NCBI RefSeq assembly: GCF_000495435.3
Contig: NZ_AXUN02000179.1
Location: forward strand, 1 to 64,000
Source of the DNA: Youngiibacter fragilis 232.1
GTDB taxonomy: Bacteria; Bacillota; Clostridia; Clostridiales; Clostridiaceae
Direction: 5' to 3'
DNA: 64,000 nucleotides
The translations under genes and the position numbers were made by a program. Below are positions 1 through 6,943 of this stretch, piece after piece; position 1 is the first letter of the stretch, and the number at the start of each line of letters is the position of its first letter. Under the pieces are notes generated by a model. That model made no database searches. It worked only from the letters and a program-made list of their open reading frames with translations, and was not told the origin of the DNA.

Positions 1-51
1 TACACATATGGGATATGATAACTTATCTTAGAAGTCGGATAAATTATCCAT
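1..51 (-). other. Start of a tape-measure-like gene, cut off after 7 codons
   Basis: A strong ribosome binding site (aaggaggtg) lies just upstream of an ATG whose first base is at 51. This is where the tape measure gene is expected, right after the tail assembly chaperone. The frame reads MDNLSDF and then stops (TAA at 28-30). The remaining bases look unlike a tape measure start. Either an element is inserted right after the start codon or the gene is decayed; the window ends too soon to decide. Confidence 0.4.
17..48. repeat. Two 11-bp GATAAnTTATC palindromes spaced 21 bp
   Basis: GATAACTTATC at 17-27 and GATAAATTATC at 38-48 are perfect palindromes apart from the centre base. They start 21 bp apart, about two helical turns. 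They sit directly after the presumed tape measure start codon. They may be the end of an inserted mobile element or a protein-binding site. Confidence 0.45.
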
Positions 52-113
52 GGTTTCACCTCCTTGGAGCATGAAAAATGACACCGCTTAAGGTGCCACA
101 TTACATGGTAGTG

Positions 114-712
114 TTATAAATACTCCGGGATAATATCGTCAATATTGTGATCTTTTCTTGGTTTTGAAATCCCGATAAATTGCTTGTGGCATTCCCATAG
201 ATCCATCAAATAGCCGATGGGCAAAAGCCACACTTCATCTTCAAATCTTCTCAAGTGGGCAGTGCCAAAATAGATTAGTCGGGTAAAGAGTTCCTCACTG
301 CTTACCCGACCACCTCGTTTTTTGAGTCGTCACTCTCCACATTCCTTTTTGTACCTTTCATCATACTGGCCATAATGGCATTCTTGTAATTAGCCAGATC
401 AAAGGGTGTGGTAAGAAGTTCCACTTCATCTTCTGTGAGAAGTTCTTTTCTATCATCCTTATTTCTGATGTTATGAATTAAAATGGACTGGTTTGAGAGA
501 AGTGTAATCAACCACACAATCTCATCAAGTGCCATTTCAAAGTTCTCAGTTTTCATGAGCTTATCGCCCAAATTCTCAAGACCACCATAGCGCTTGGCAA
601 TTTCCTTTGTAGCTTTGGTGGTAAGAATCATCTTAAACTCCGTGCCGCCAATATCAATGGTGGTGCTTCTTTCTTCACCGGCTTCGTCAATCTTTAATTT
701 TTCATCTGCCAT
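114..712 (-). CDS. Tail assembly chaperone, -1 frameshift product (gpGT-like)
   Basis: This is the long form of the tail chaperone, made if ribosomes slip -1 at the heptamer A AAA AAC (317-323). Translation runs in the 136-aa short-form frame to the slip site and then continues 67 codons in the -1 frame to a TAA at 114-116, giving about 199 aa. The extension is rich in aromatic residues (LIYFGTAHLRR, DEVWLLPIGYLMDLWECHK), as in T domains of other siphophages. It has no ribosome binding site or good start of its own. By analogy with lambda gpG/gpGT, both forms coat the tape measure protein during tail assembly. The slip event is inferred; the open frame and heptamer are seen directly. Confidence 0.75.
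302..712 (-). CDS. Tail assembly chaperone, short form (gpG-like)
   Basis: A 136-aa acidic protein encoded directly after the tail tube gene, the standard place for the siphophage tail chaperone. I chose the ATG at 712 (MADEKLKID) because gggaggg lies 6-7 bases upstream; an in-frame start at 727 has no such site. The protein contains the DIGGTEFKMILTTKATKEIAKRYGGLE segment typical of this family, given here only as a guide. It ends SDDSKNEVVG, the SKN codons carrying the slippery heptamer. The prophage 2 counterpart is at 52791-53126. Confidence 0.75.
   Translation of the reverse strand: MADEKLKIDEAGEERSTTIDIGGTEFKMILTTKATKEIAKRYGGLENLGDKLMKTENFEMALDEIVWLITLLSNQSILIHNIRNKDDRKELLTEDEVELLTTPFDLANYKNAIMASMMKGTKRNVESDDSKNEVVG
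317..323 (-). promoter_or_regulatory. Programmed -1 ribosomal frameshift site A AAA AAC
   Basis: On the minus strand the zero-frame codons are tcA AAA AAC gag, an exact X XXY YYZ heptamer, 4 codons before the zero-frame stop (302-304). The -1 frame is open for 67 further codons. Confidence 0.75.
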
Positions 713-726
713 GATCAACCCTCCCA

Positions 727-1608
727 TTAAGAAACAACAACAGTAGCCACTGTGGTCGTCACGTTTTCTGTGCCACTAGAACTTAAGACGCAGTAGTAGT
801 AATAGGTATCCGCCAAAAGGTCTGTTGGAATATCAAAGCTCGCAGAAGTTTCTCCATTAATGGCAGTACCACCAGTGGTGCTGTCGATGGTATTTTCATA
901 CCACTGAAAAGTTACAGGGTTTGAGGTGTTGGAGCTTGCCACAACAGAAAGGCTTCCAGTAATGCTTCCTTCAGTGACCTCTGTGAGAGTTGCTGGTTGA
1001 GTTGTAATAGTTACGGTCGGCGTAACTGGGGTAAAGTCTGGTTCATAAACGGATGTGAACCAGCTTATTACAGTGGATGCCGATACACCATTATCTCCTT
1101 CAGTAACTTCCGCTTTCCAGGGATGTTTGTTTTCTCCGTCCAGCTTATTTCTCCTAAACACAGTTCCTTCTATGGTGGGACTGCTAAATGTGATGGAGTC
1201 GCCTTTGGTGGCAAGACTTGTGGCGGGAACAGAGAAGATAACCCTGTAGAGCCAAAAGTATCGATACTTTCCATTGGCCTTCTTGGCACGAAACCCAACT
1301 GCCACAGGGCTACCACCATCTTCACTTCTTGAAACCACCACATTGTTGCTGTCAATTTTGCAGCCGGTTAAATCCTGAGCTACAAGTGAACCGATATCAT
1401 CGATACCTAAGCTGAGAGCCCCGCTCTTAAATTCCTTAATGACCTCAGATGCACCATCATCTGCATAGAGTATCGCTTCAATAAGCTCAATACTCAGTTC
1501 TGCTGTCATGGCTTTAGCCAGCACCTTAGGGGTACCATAGGTTTCAACGCCATTTTGATCTTCTGTGATCTTGGCATAATATAGAGAATCCAAACCAATC
1601 GTTGCCAT
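727..1608 (-). CDS. Major tail tube protein with C-terminal Ig-like domain
   Basis: A 293-aa protein. Residues 1-190 resemble phi13-type major tail proteins: GLDSLYYAKITED start, a conserved GFRAKKANGKYRYFWLYRV segment and a terminal SWFTSVYEP. It forms the stacked rings of the tail tube. Residues from about 197 onward form an immunoglobulin-like domain (VTPTVTITTQPAT, TFQWYENTID, YYYYCVLSS), of the kind often displayed on virion surfaces for weak carbohydrate binding. The prophage 2 homologue lacks this domain and is 190 aa. The stop at 727 lies just upstream of the chaperone ribosome binding site. Its own ribosome binding site (ggaggaa) overlaps the end of the preceding gene. Confidence 0.85.
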   Translation of the reverse strand: MATIGLDSLYYAKITEDQNGVETYGTPKVLAKAMTAELSIELIEAILYADDGASEVIKEFKSGALSLGIDDIGSLVAQDLTGCKIDSNNVVVSRSEDGGSPVAVGFRAKKANGKYRYFWLYRVIFSVPATSLATKGDSITFSSPTIEGTVFRRNKLDGENKHPWKAEVTEGDNGVSASTVISWFTSVYEPDFTPVTPTVTITTQPATLTEVTEGSITGSLSVVASSNTSNPVTFQWYENTIDSTTGGTAINGETSASFDIPTDLLADTYYYYCVLSSSGTENVTTTVATVVVS

Positions 1609-1953
1609 TTATTCTTCCTCCGTTTCATATTCTTTCATTACGTCGATAGCGTAATGATGAAATTTAGTATCATGTTCGTAACCTACATACTGTCTGTCCG
1701 TGATGGTTATCCCTCCAGATTGCAGGGCTTTCGTCAGTTCCTTTTTACGTTTGATGTAATTCTTCTTTGTAAAAAGAGAAAGCCGAGCTTCTGAAACAAT
1801 CATGTATGCCTCGTTATCCGCAAAGAGATCCAGTCTGTCTGACATAGGTGTAATGACCAGATATTCATCGGGAGGCACATCAGAGAACACTCCTGTTTCC
1901 ACAGGGATATCAAAGGGAGCCAGTATGAGGTTTAAATCTGAAAGTAAGCTCAT
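1609..1953 (-). CDS. Minor tail protein / tail terminator-like
   Basis: A 114-aa protein between the gp10-like protein and the tail tube. This position in HK97-like phages is held by the tail terminator or tail completion protein (lambda gpU role), which caps the tail and joins it to the head. The sequence includes a PPDEYLVITPMSDRLDLFADN segment seen in equivalent small tail proteins. The assignment is by gene order plus weak similarity to the prophage 2 protein at 53719-54057. Its start overlaps the upstream gene stop by four bases, indicating translational coupling. Confidence 0.6.
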   Translation of the reverse strand: MSLLSDLNLILAPFDIPVETGVFSDVPPDEYLVITPMSDRLDLFADNEAYMIVSEARLSLFTKKNYIKRKKELTKALQSGGITITDRQYVGYEHDTKFHHYAIDVMKEYETEEE

Positions 1954-2381
1954 AGCTTTTCAATCTCCTTATCCAGTTCTGATTTCATAGTTTCTATGCA
2001 TGCCTTCCGAGATGCGGATTTTGCTGGCTTCAAGAAGGGCTTAGGAGGCTGACCTGATTTACCGTATTCAAGGATATTTGCAATCTTAGCATTGGCATCT
2101 CCATCACCACGAGGTTCATTGAAGCCAACCTTGACATTGAAGTTTCCATTTCGATCTAGCTTAGTGGGAGAGAGGCCCAGGGAAGAAACCAGCTCACCGG
2201 TAGAGCGGCTTTTTTCTTTGGTATTATTACCAATAACGCCTTTAAGGTTGGATTTGACTTTATCCAGAACAACTTCACCGCCAGCTTCTAAAACATTAGA
2301 GATGATTTCATCTGTTTTATCACCAAGCTTTGAGAGCTTCATCAGAAATTCATCGGGCATTTTCATGGTTGCTTTAGCCAC
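1950..2381 (-). CDS. HK97 gp10-like head-tail protein
   Basis: A 143-aa protein with a GTG start at 2381, chosen because aaggaggtg lies at the right distance. It begins MAKATMKMPDEFLMKLSKLGDK and has the long basic helical N-terminus, NILEYGKSGQPPKPF motif and C-terminal charged helix seen in the HK97 gp10 family of head-tail joining proteins. The motif E-x-G-x-S-x-x-P-x-x-P-F is characteristic. It lies between the head closure gene and the tail terminator, as expected. Prophage 2 has a homologue at 54044-54442. Confidence 0.75.
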   Translation of the reverse strand: MAKATMKMPDEFLMKLSKLGDKTDEIISNVLEAGGEVVLDKVKSNLKGVIGNNTKEKSRSTGELVSSLGLSPTKLDRNGNFNVKVGFNEPRGDGDANAKIANILEYGKSGQPPKPFLKPAKSASRKACIETMKSELDKEIEKL

Positions 2382-2706
2382 TTGGAATCACCTCCTTAGC
2401 CAGCACTTCAATGTACATACCGCGGCCTTTCACATCCTCAACAGATGTAATTTCAAATCTCTTATCACTATGGATGATCACCATAGACGTTTTAATGGTT
2501 ATACCAGGTATGCGGCGAAAGCGAAAAAGGTCTGTGGCTTCAGAAAAGGAAGCTCTATTTGCCCATTTCTCATTGCCATGGCGACCTTCTCGATAAGCCC
2601 TGACAGATGCAACAATGTTATCAACTTCTGTTTTAAACCCTTCAGCGTCTTTAATGGTGACGCTTTCTACAATATCGATAAAGGTGTTCATTTTCCCAAA
2701 GCTCAT
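2374..2706 (-). CDS. Phage head closure / head-tail adaptor protein
   Basis: A 110-aa protein in the slot of the SPP1 gp16 / HK97 gp7-type head closure protein, which seals the filled head before tail attachment. It begins MSFGKMNTFIDIVESV and has the internal segment VRAYREGRHGNEKW followed by a C-terminal ITSVEDVKGRGMYIEV. In this family VWAxxE..GxE and F.I..IDxVxGR..Y are the usual markers. It overlaps the gp10-like gene by eight bases. The prophage 2 counterpart is at 54429-54761. Confidence 0.72.
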   Translation of the reverse strand: MSFGKMNTFIDIVESVTIKDAEGFKTEVDNIVASVRAYREGRHGNEKWANRASFSEATDLFRFRRIPGITIKTSMVIIHSDKRFEITSVEDVKGRGMYIEVLAKEVIPSG

Positions 2707-2708
2707 AT

Positions 2709-3017
2709 CTACACCTTCCAGTCCCGATCAAGTCTCAGCAGGAGATTGACCGTATTCCATACCTGTTGTCCAGCCTGCACATTATCAGAAAAGAAACCAC
2801 CAGTGCTGCCGTCCCTCGATTCATAAAAGTGGGACGACAGCATAATGATGGCTTGCTGTGTGGTGGCAGGCATAACGGCTTCCACGTAGTGGTTTTCAGG
2901 AAGATGCTGATAACTCTCTGCATACCTCGTGGCGGCGGTGATGTACATCTCAAGGAGTTCATCATCAGCCGAGTGATCAAGAATAAGATTTGCTTTTACT
3001 TTTTCCAGCAGTGTCAT
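2709..3017 (-). CDS. Head-tail connector (gp6-like)
   Basis: A 102-aa helical protein, MTLLEKVKANLILDHSADDELL. It has the typical gp6/gp15-type connector pattern: short helix, D-x-x-D-D-x-L-L, then a helix with AATRYAESY and QAIIMLSSHFYESRDG. These proteins form a ring under the portal. Gene order (capsid, head fiber, connector, closure) supports the call. It is probably translationally coupled to its downstream neighbour, which starts three bases after its stop. Confidence 0.78.
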   Translation of the reverse strand: MTLLEKVKANLILDHSADDELLEMYITAATRYAESYQHLPENHYVEAVMPATTQQAIIMLSSHFYESRDGSTGGFFSDNVQAGQQVWNTVNLLLRLDRDWKV

Positions 3018-3035
3018 ACCGCCACCATCCTTTCA

Positions 3036-3248
3036 TTAGTCTGAAATCATAAGCCCTGCAGCCTTAAGTTTGGTGAGGAGAGCATTAAAATCCGTCACCA
3101 AATCTTCTACTGTGGCAGCAGTACTTGCAGCTTGATTATCGAGAATGGGGAGGCCAGTAACGACCGCCCCTTCCTTGATTTCAAGAGTTCCACCAATGAC
3201 GGTTTTTTCACCGCCCTGTTCGGTATAATTCTTTGTGTTATAACTCAT
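3036..3248 (-). CDS. Head fiber-like protein
   Basis: A 70-aa protein starting MSYNTKNYTEQGGEKTVIGG. The middle holds a short beta segment (GTLEIKEGAVVTGLP) and the end is a predicted helix (DFNALLTKLKAAGLMISD). Proteins of this type directly downstream of HK97-type capsids are annotated as head fiber proteins by resemblance to phi29 gp8.5, which decorates the capsid. Prophage 2 has a near-identical gene at 55058-55279, so it is a conserved coding region despite its length. Confidence 0.7.
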   Translation of the reverse strand: MSYNTKNYTEQGGEKTVIGGTLEIKEGAVVTGLPILDNQAASTAATVEDLVTDFNALLTKLKAAGLMISD

Positions 3249-3260
3249 AGGACACCTCCA

Positions 3261-4469
3261 TTACGCTTTCTGCTGAAGCACTTTTATGGCTTCAGGCAGA
3301 ATCAGCTTTCCGTCCACACGCTGAGTGGCAACAAAACCTACCTGACCAGTAGCTGCATAGAGCTCATTAAGTCTCTTGAATACTCTGCCTTGACGATCTG
3401 CTACCCAGTAGTAGCCAAAGTCACCGAAGATGATGGACTTTGCAGATGCAGCGATGGTAGGAACGTAAGATGAAGTGTAAACAGGTCTGTTCAGAATGGT
3501 ATCTGGTGTTCCAGCCTGAAGTGAAGGCTGCCAGATATACTGACCCTGACCATCTTTTAGCTTTCTAATGGCCTTAATGGTCGCATCGTTCATGACGAAA
3601 ACGGCCTTGTTTCTGTAAGGCGATTTAAGTGAATAGAAGAGGTCCAAAACTTCATCAATGGAAATAGCAGTGGCACTTGCTGCGGTTACGCCAATTTGCG
3701 CGCCACCAGTGGCCGCAAGGATACCCGTAGGCTTACCAGATCCATCTCCAATGAAGAAGGCATCTTCTTCCTTGTTACCGATACGTCTTGCAAACTCCTT
3801 GGCGATATAGTTTTCGAGATTAAACACGCTGTCATTAAGCAGTTCTTCAGATACCTTTATCATGGTACCCAGCTTGTAAGCGCCGATGGATACCTGTCCA
3901 AAGCTATCATCGCTTTCAGGAATTGCACCTTCCTCATCAATCCAAGAAGCGGTTCCTTTGGAGGCAACAACAGGAATCTTACGATCGCCAGAGGCAGTGG
4001 AAATGACATTGGCCAGCTTTCTAAAGATATTCTCTTCATCCAGGGCTTCAATAAGAGTACGCTCGAACTCATCTGGTACAAGATATCCACCTTCTGTGTC
4101 GGTTCCAATCTGCAGTGCGTTCTTAATCACTGGATCAAGCCCTTCACCAGAACGGGTTCTCATGGCATTCCAGAATGCTTTCTGGTATTCAGCAGAAGCT
4201 CTACCAGATTTAGATTCCATACCTTGGAAGATAGGCTTTCCGGTAAGTGGAGTGTTAAGTGGCTTTGAAAGCTCGCGGTCAAGGGCCTCTTGTTTTTCAA
4301 GACGATCAATCTCTTTACCGAGGGCAACCACATCAGCTTCCATTTTTTCATAGGTTGCAGTGTCTTCGGCGGATACAATTCCATCTGTACCTCTTTTGGT
4401 ATCCAGGAATGCTTTAGCAGCTTCCCAGGACTTTGCTCTTTTTTCACGCAGTTCAAGAATTTTGTTCAT
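3261..4469 (-). CDS. Major capsid protein, HK97 family
   Basis: A 402-aa protein. Residues 1 to about 100 form a charged, coiled-coil delta domain (ELREKRAKSWEAAKAFLD, DRLEKQEALDRELS) that acts as internal scaffold and is usually cut off by the prohead protease. The rest carries the HK97-fold markers: TEGGYLVPDEFERTLIEALDE, a SGDRKIPVV strand, ISIGAYKLGTMIKVSEELL-type segment and a C-terminal RVDGKLILPEAIKVL. It is preceded by a ClpP-type protease gene in the usual order. The prophage 2 capsid (55290-56489) is the same length within three residues and highly similar throughout. Confidence 0.93.
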   Translation of the reverse strand: MNKILELREKRAKSWEAAKAFLDTKRGTDGIVSAEDTATYEKMEADVVALGKEIDRLEKQEALDRELSKPLNTPLTGKPIFQGMESKSGRASAEYQKAFWNAMRTRSGEGLDPVIKNALQIGTDTEGGYLVPDEFERTLIEALDEENIFRKLANVISTASGDRKIPVVASKGTASWIDEEGAIPESDDSFGQVSIGAYKLGTMIKVSEELLNDSVFNLENYIAKEFARRIGNKEEDAFFIGDGSGKPTGILAATGGAQIGVTAASATAISIDEVLDLFYSLKSPYRNKAVFVMNDATIKAIRKLKDGQGQYIWQPSLQAGTPDTILNRPVYTSSYVPTIAASAKSIIFGDFGYYWVADRQGRVFKRLNELYAATGQVGFVATQRVDGKLILPEAIKVLQQKA

Positions 4470-4488
4470 AGTGTTTTCCTCCTAAAAT

Positions 4489-5187
4489 TTAGTGTTGAAT
4501 CAAAGAAAGTCGCTTTTCCAGCGACTCAACAGGGGTGCCAGTATTCTCTTTTGGTAGTTTGGGTTTTACCTTATCCAGCAGAGAGTTGGTAACAGCTCTA
4601 CGGCTAAAGGCATAGGTAAAGTCCTCGGTCTGATTTCTTTTCTTCTCATCCTCCAAGATGCCATCAGCAAAGCTAAGCTCGATGGCCTTTTTCGCATTAA
4701 GCCAGGTCTCTGCATCCATAAGATGAGAGAGCTTAGTTCTAGACTGACCCGTTTTAATTTCATAGGCATTGATGATGCTCTCCTTCACTTCAGATAGCAT
4801 GGCGATGGCTTTTTTCATTTCCTCGCTGTCTCCAATGGCTACTGTGAGAGGGTTATGCACCATCATAAGGGCTGTTGGTGCCATGAGCACCGTTGTCCCT
4901 GCCATGGCGATGACTGAGGCTGCTGAAGCGGCAATGCCATCAATCTTTACAGTAACAGTGCCTTTGTAATCCATCAGCATGGCATAAATCTGACTTGCAG
5001 CAATGCAATCACCTCCTGGTGAGTTAAGCCATATAACAATGTCACCCTCACCGGCAGTAAGCTCTGCTTTAAATGCCTTAGGGGTGACGTCATCATCAAA
5101 CCATGAATCTTCGGCAATAACGCCGTCTAGATAAAGTGTTCGGACACCAGTGTTTTCATCTCGTGCCCAGTTCCAAAACTTCTTCAT
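4489..5187 (-). CDS. Head maturation protease, ClpP-related
   Basis: A 232-aa serine protease of the ClpP/crotonase fold that cleaves the capsid delta domain during prohead maturation. It has the oxyanion loop NSPGGD near residue 55, the nucleophile region GIAASAASVIAMAG (catalytic Ser about residue 88), and the His segment MVHNPLT near residue 111. Its stop precedes the capsid gene by about 20 bases, and its start touches the portal stop, so the three are transcribed together. Confidence 0.92.
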   Translation of the reverse strand: MKKFWNWARDENTGVRTLYLDGVIAEDSWFDDDVTPKAFKAELTAGEGDIVIWLNSPGGDCIAASQIYAMLMDYKGTVTVKIDGIAASAASVIAMAGTTVLMAPTALMMVHNPLTVAIGDSEEMKKAIAMLSEVKESIINAYEIKTGQSRTKLSHLMDAETWLNAKKAIELSFADGILEDEKKRNQTEDFTYAFSRRAVTNSLLDKVKPKLPKENTGTPVESLEKRLSLIQH

Positions 5188-6446
5188 TAAGGTTCCTCCG
5201 TTTCTTTGATATTTGCGAACGCGCCTGCGTCCTGTAATTTAGTCATGGCGCCGTTGATGAGGTAGAGGTCGCCACCTAATGACTCTGGAATTCTATCCAG
5301 ATTTTCAAGCTCTCTGATATCATTGGCACTCATCCAACCGTTTTGACGTGCCGTTGCATAACCACTCATTCGACTTACATAATCACCACGAAGAAGTCCA
5401 TCCACATTGAACTTGATAAATACATTAGGTTTTTCACTTTCCATGAGTAGAGCTCTGCACATGGACTGTTCCCAGCGGACCACCCAAGGGTCGAGGGTGT
5501 ATTTTACAAACTCCAGTGATTGCTGCTCGATGTTACTAAAGGATGACTTCTCAAGGTCAGCAAGCATATGAGGGGGCACTCTAAAGATACGAGCGATCTC
5601 ATTGATCTGAAACTTTCTAGTTTCAAGGAATTGTGCTTGCTCAGGAGAAATGCCGATAGGCTGGTACTTCATACCTTCTTCAAGGACAGCCACTCGGTGA
5701 GAGTTTCCACTCCCTTGGTAGGCTGCATTCCAGGATTCTTTGATCCTTGCAGGGTCTTTTATGGTGCCGGGGTGCTCTAAGACACCGCCGGGTGAAGCTC
5801 CATTCGCAAAAAACTTAGCTCCATATTCTTCTGTAGCAATGGCAAGGCCCACAGCATTTTTCGCCATGGCAATAGGTGAATAGCCTACCAACCCATCAAA
5901 TCCAAGTCCGGGGATATGAAGGACATCAGAGGGTGAAAGGTAGACCTGATTCTCTCTACCAAGAGTAGGAGCATCTTCGCTACCACGTTGATACAAATAG
6001 AAAAGCCGACCACTTGAATCGCGATCGACTGACATTTTGTTTGGCATTAATGGGTAGAGGGAGATCACTTCACCTCGTGCATTCCGAATAATCTGTGCAT
6101 AGGCATTTCCCCATAATAAAAGATGACTCATCAGCGTCTCTCTAAAGGCAAAAGAAGTCATCTCTGGGTTTGGTTCGTCATGAAGCAGCTTGTATAACGG
6201 GTGCTTGAGGTTCTTTTCCTTTCCACCGGAATCATTGTATTTGTAGACATGAAGGGGTAGTCCGGCCAACGTCTCGGATAAGATTCTCACGCAGCTGTAC
6301 ACTGCGGTCATTTGCATAGCGGTTTGTTCATTGACCGGTTTTCCAGCGCTGGTGCTTCCAAAAAAGAAGCTGTAAGGGCTGCCGCCAAGAGCATTTTTAG
6401 GCTTGTCTCGGGCCTTAAATATCCCTTGCAATATTCCCATGGACAT
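5187..6446 (-). CDS. Phage portal protein, HK97 family
   Basis: A 419-aa portal that forms the dodecameric DNA entry and exit ring. Start chosen at ATG 6446 (MSMGILQGIFKARDKP) because aaggag lies just upstream; the ATG at 6440 is also possible. The open frame extends further upstream, but that stretch has no ribosome binding site and does not look like portal. Markers: MTAVYSCVRILSETLAGLPLHVY, LPNKMSVDRD, HIPGLGFDGLVGYSPIA and ANGASPGGVLEHPG. It sits next to the protease in the normal order. The homologue is at 57207-58490. Confidence 0.9.
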   Translation of the reverse strand: MSMGILQGIFKARDKPKNALGGSPYSFFFGSTSAGKPVNEQTAMQMTAVYSCVRILSETLAGLPLHVYKYNDSGGKEKNLKHPLYKLLHDEPNPEMTSFAFRETLMSHLLLWGNAYAQIIRNARGEVISLYPLMPNKMSVDRDSSGRLFYLYQRGSEDAPTLGRENQVYLSPSDVLHIPGLGFDGLVGYSPIAMAKNAVGLAIATEEYGAKFFANGASPGGVLEHPGTIKDPARIKESWNAAYQGSGNSHRVAVLEEGMKYQPIGISPEQAQFLETRKFQINEIARIFRVPPHMLADLEKSSFSNIEQQSLEFVKYTLDPWVVRWEQSMCRALLMESEKPNVFIKFNVDGLLRGDYVSRMSGYATARQNGWMSANDIRELENLDRIPESLGGDLYLINGAMTKLQDAGAFANIKETEEP

Positions 6447-6510
6447 CACTCTCCTTAAAATGGGCATGAAAAAAGCACCTCTACTGAGATGCTCATAAAT
6501 TTGTGCATTG

Positions 6511-6813
6511 TTATCTAGATGATCTGCAAAACTCAAAATACTTTTTAACAGCGGAACGTAATGATGACATTCCGTTTTTAATATTTGAACCTGGAGAAAA
6601 ACTAATACCATCAGGTGCTGGACGATTAAGGCTCTCATCTTCAGAAGAATATTCTAGCAAGTTCACAAGGCTTCGGCCACCATCTTTTGCAAATTCTTCA
6701 TCTAGGTCTAGTCTTAAACTTTCTTCAATCCTTCGACAACGGCTAATACTATCAGATATAGGACGACTTGAAATTTTGCCCTGTAGCCAATTTCTATAAG
6801 CATCATCACGCAT
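6511..6813 (-). CDS. Unknown small protein inserted between terminase and portal
   Basis: A 100-aa protein that I cannot assign firmly. ATG at 6813 chosen for its gagg site. It reads as one compact domain: YRNWLQGKISSRPISDSISR, then a CRRIEESLRLDLDEEFAKDGG segment, an EYSSEDESLNRPAPDGISFSP loop and a final helix SLRSAVKKYFEFCR. This resembles the N-terminal DNA-binding-like domain found on some restriction endonucleases, where S-x-x-S-R-C-x-R-V-E and a terminal KSAVxxYxxF are shared. No nuclease domain follows. Prophage 2 has no gene here, so it looks like a late-acquired cargo gene with its own upstream gap of about 120 bp. Confidence 0.5.
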   Translation of the reverse strand: MRDDAYRNWLQGKISSRPISDSISRCRRIEESLRLDLDEEFAKDGGRSLVNLLEYSSEDESLNRPAPDGISFSPGSNIKNGMSSLRSAVKKYFEFCRSSR

Positions 6814-6943
6814 TTTCATCACCTCAATAGTATTTTACCCTAAATATACGTGGATGTATTTGACAATTGAAAATTGATGAAAACTGATTGCATGATGGGG
6901 TTGAGGATGATGCATTGCGTATGGGTGTTATGCAAAACTATTC

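Noticed and set aside
997-1332. 111-codon plus-strand open frame inside the tail tube gene
   Set aside because: It is the reverse of a well supported gene, has no ribosome binding site and no recognisable protein pattern.
6447-6638. Upstream extension of the portal frame
   Set aside because: No ribosome binding site and no portal similarity; a strong site lies at the ATG at 6446.
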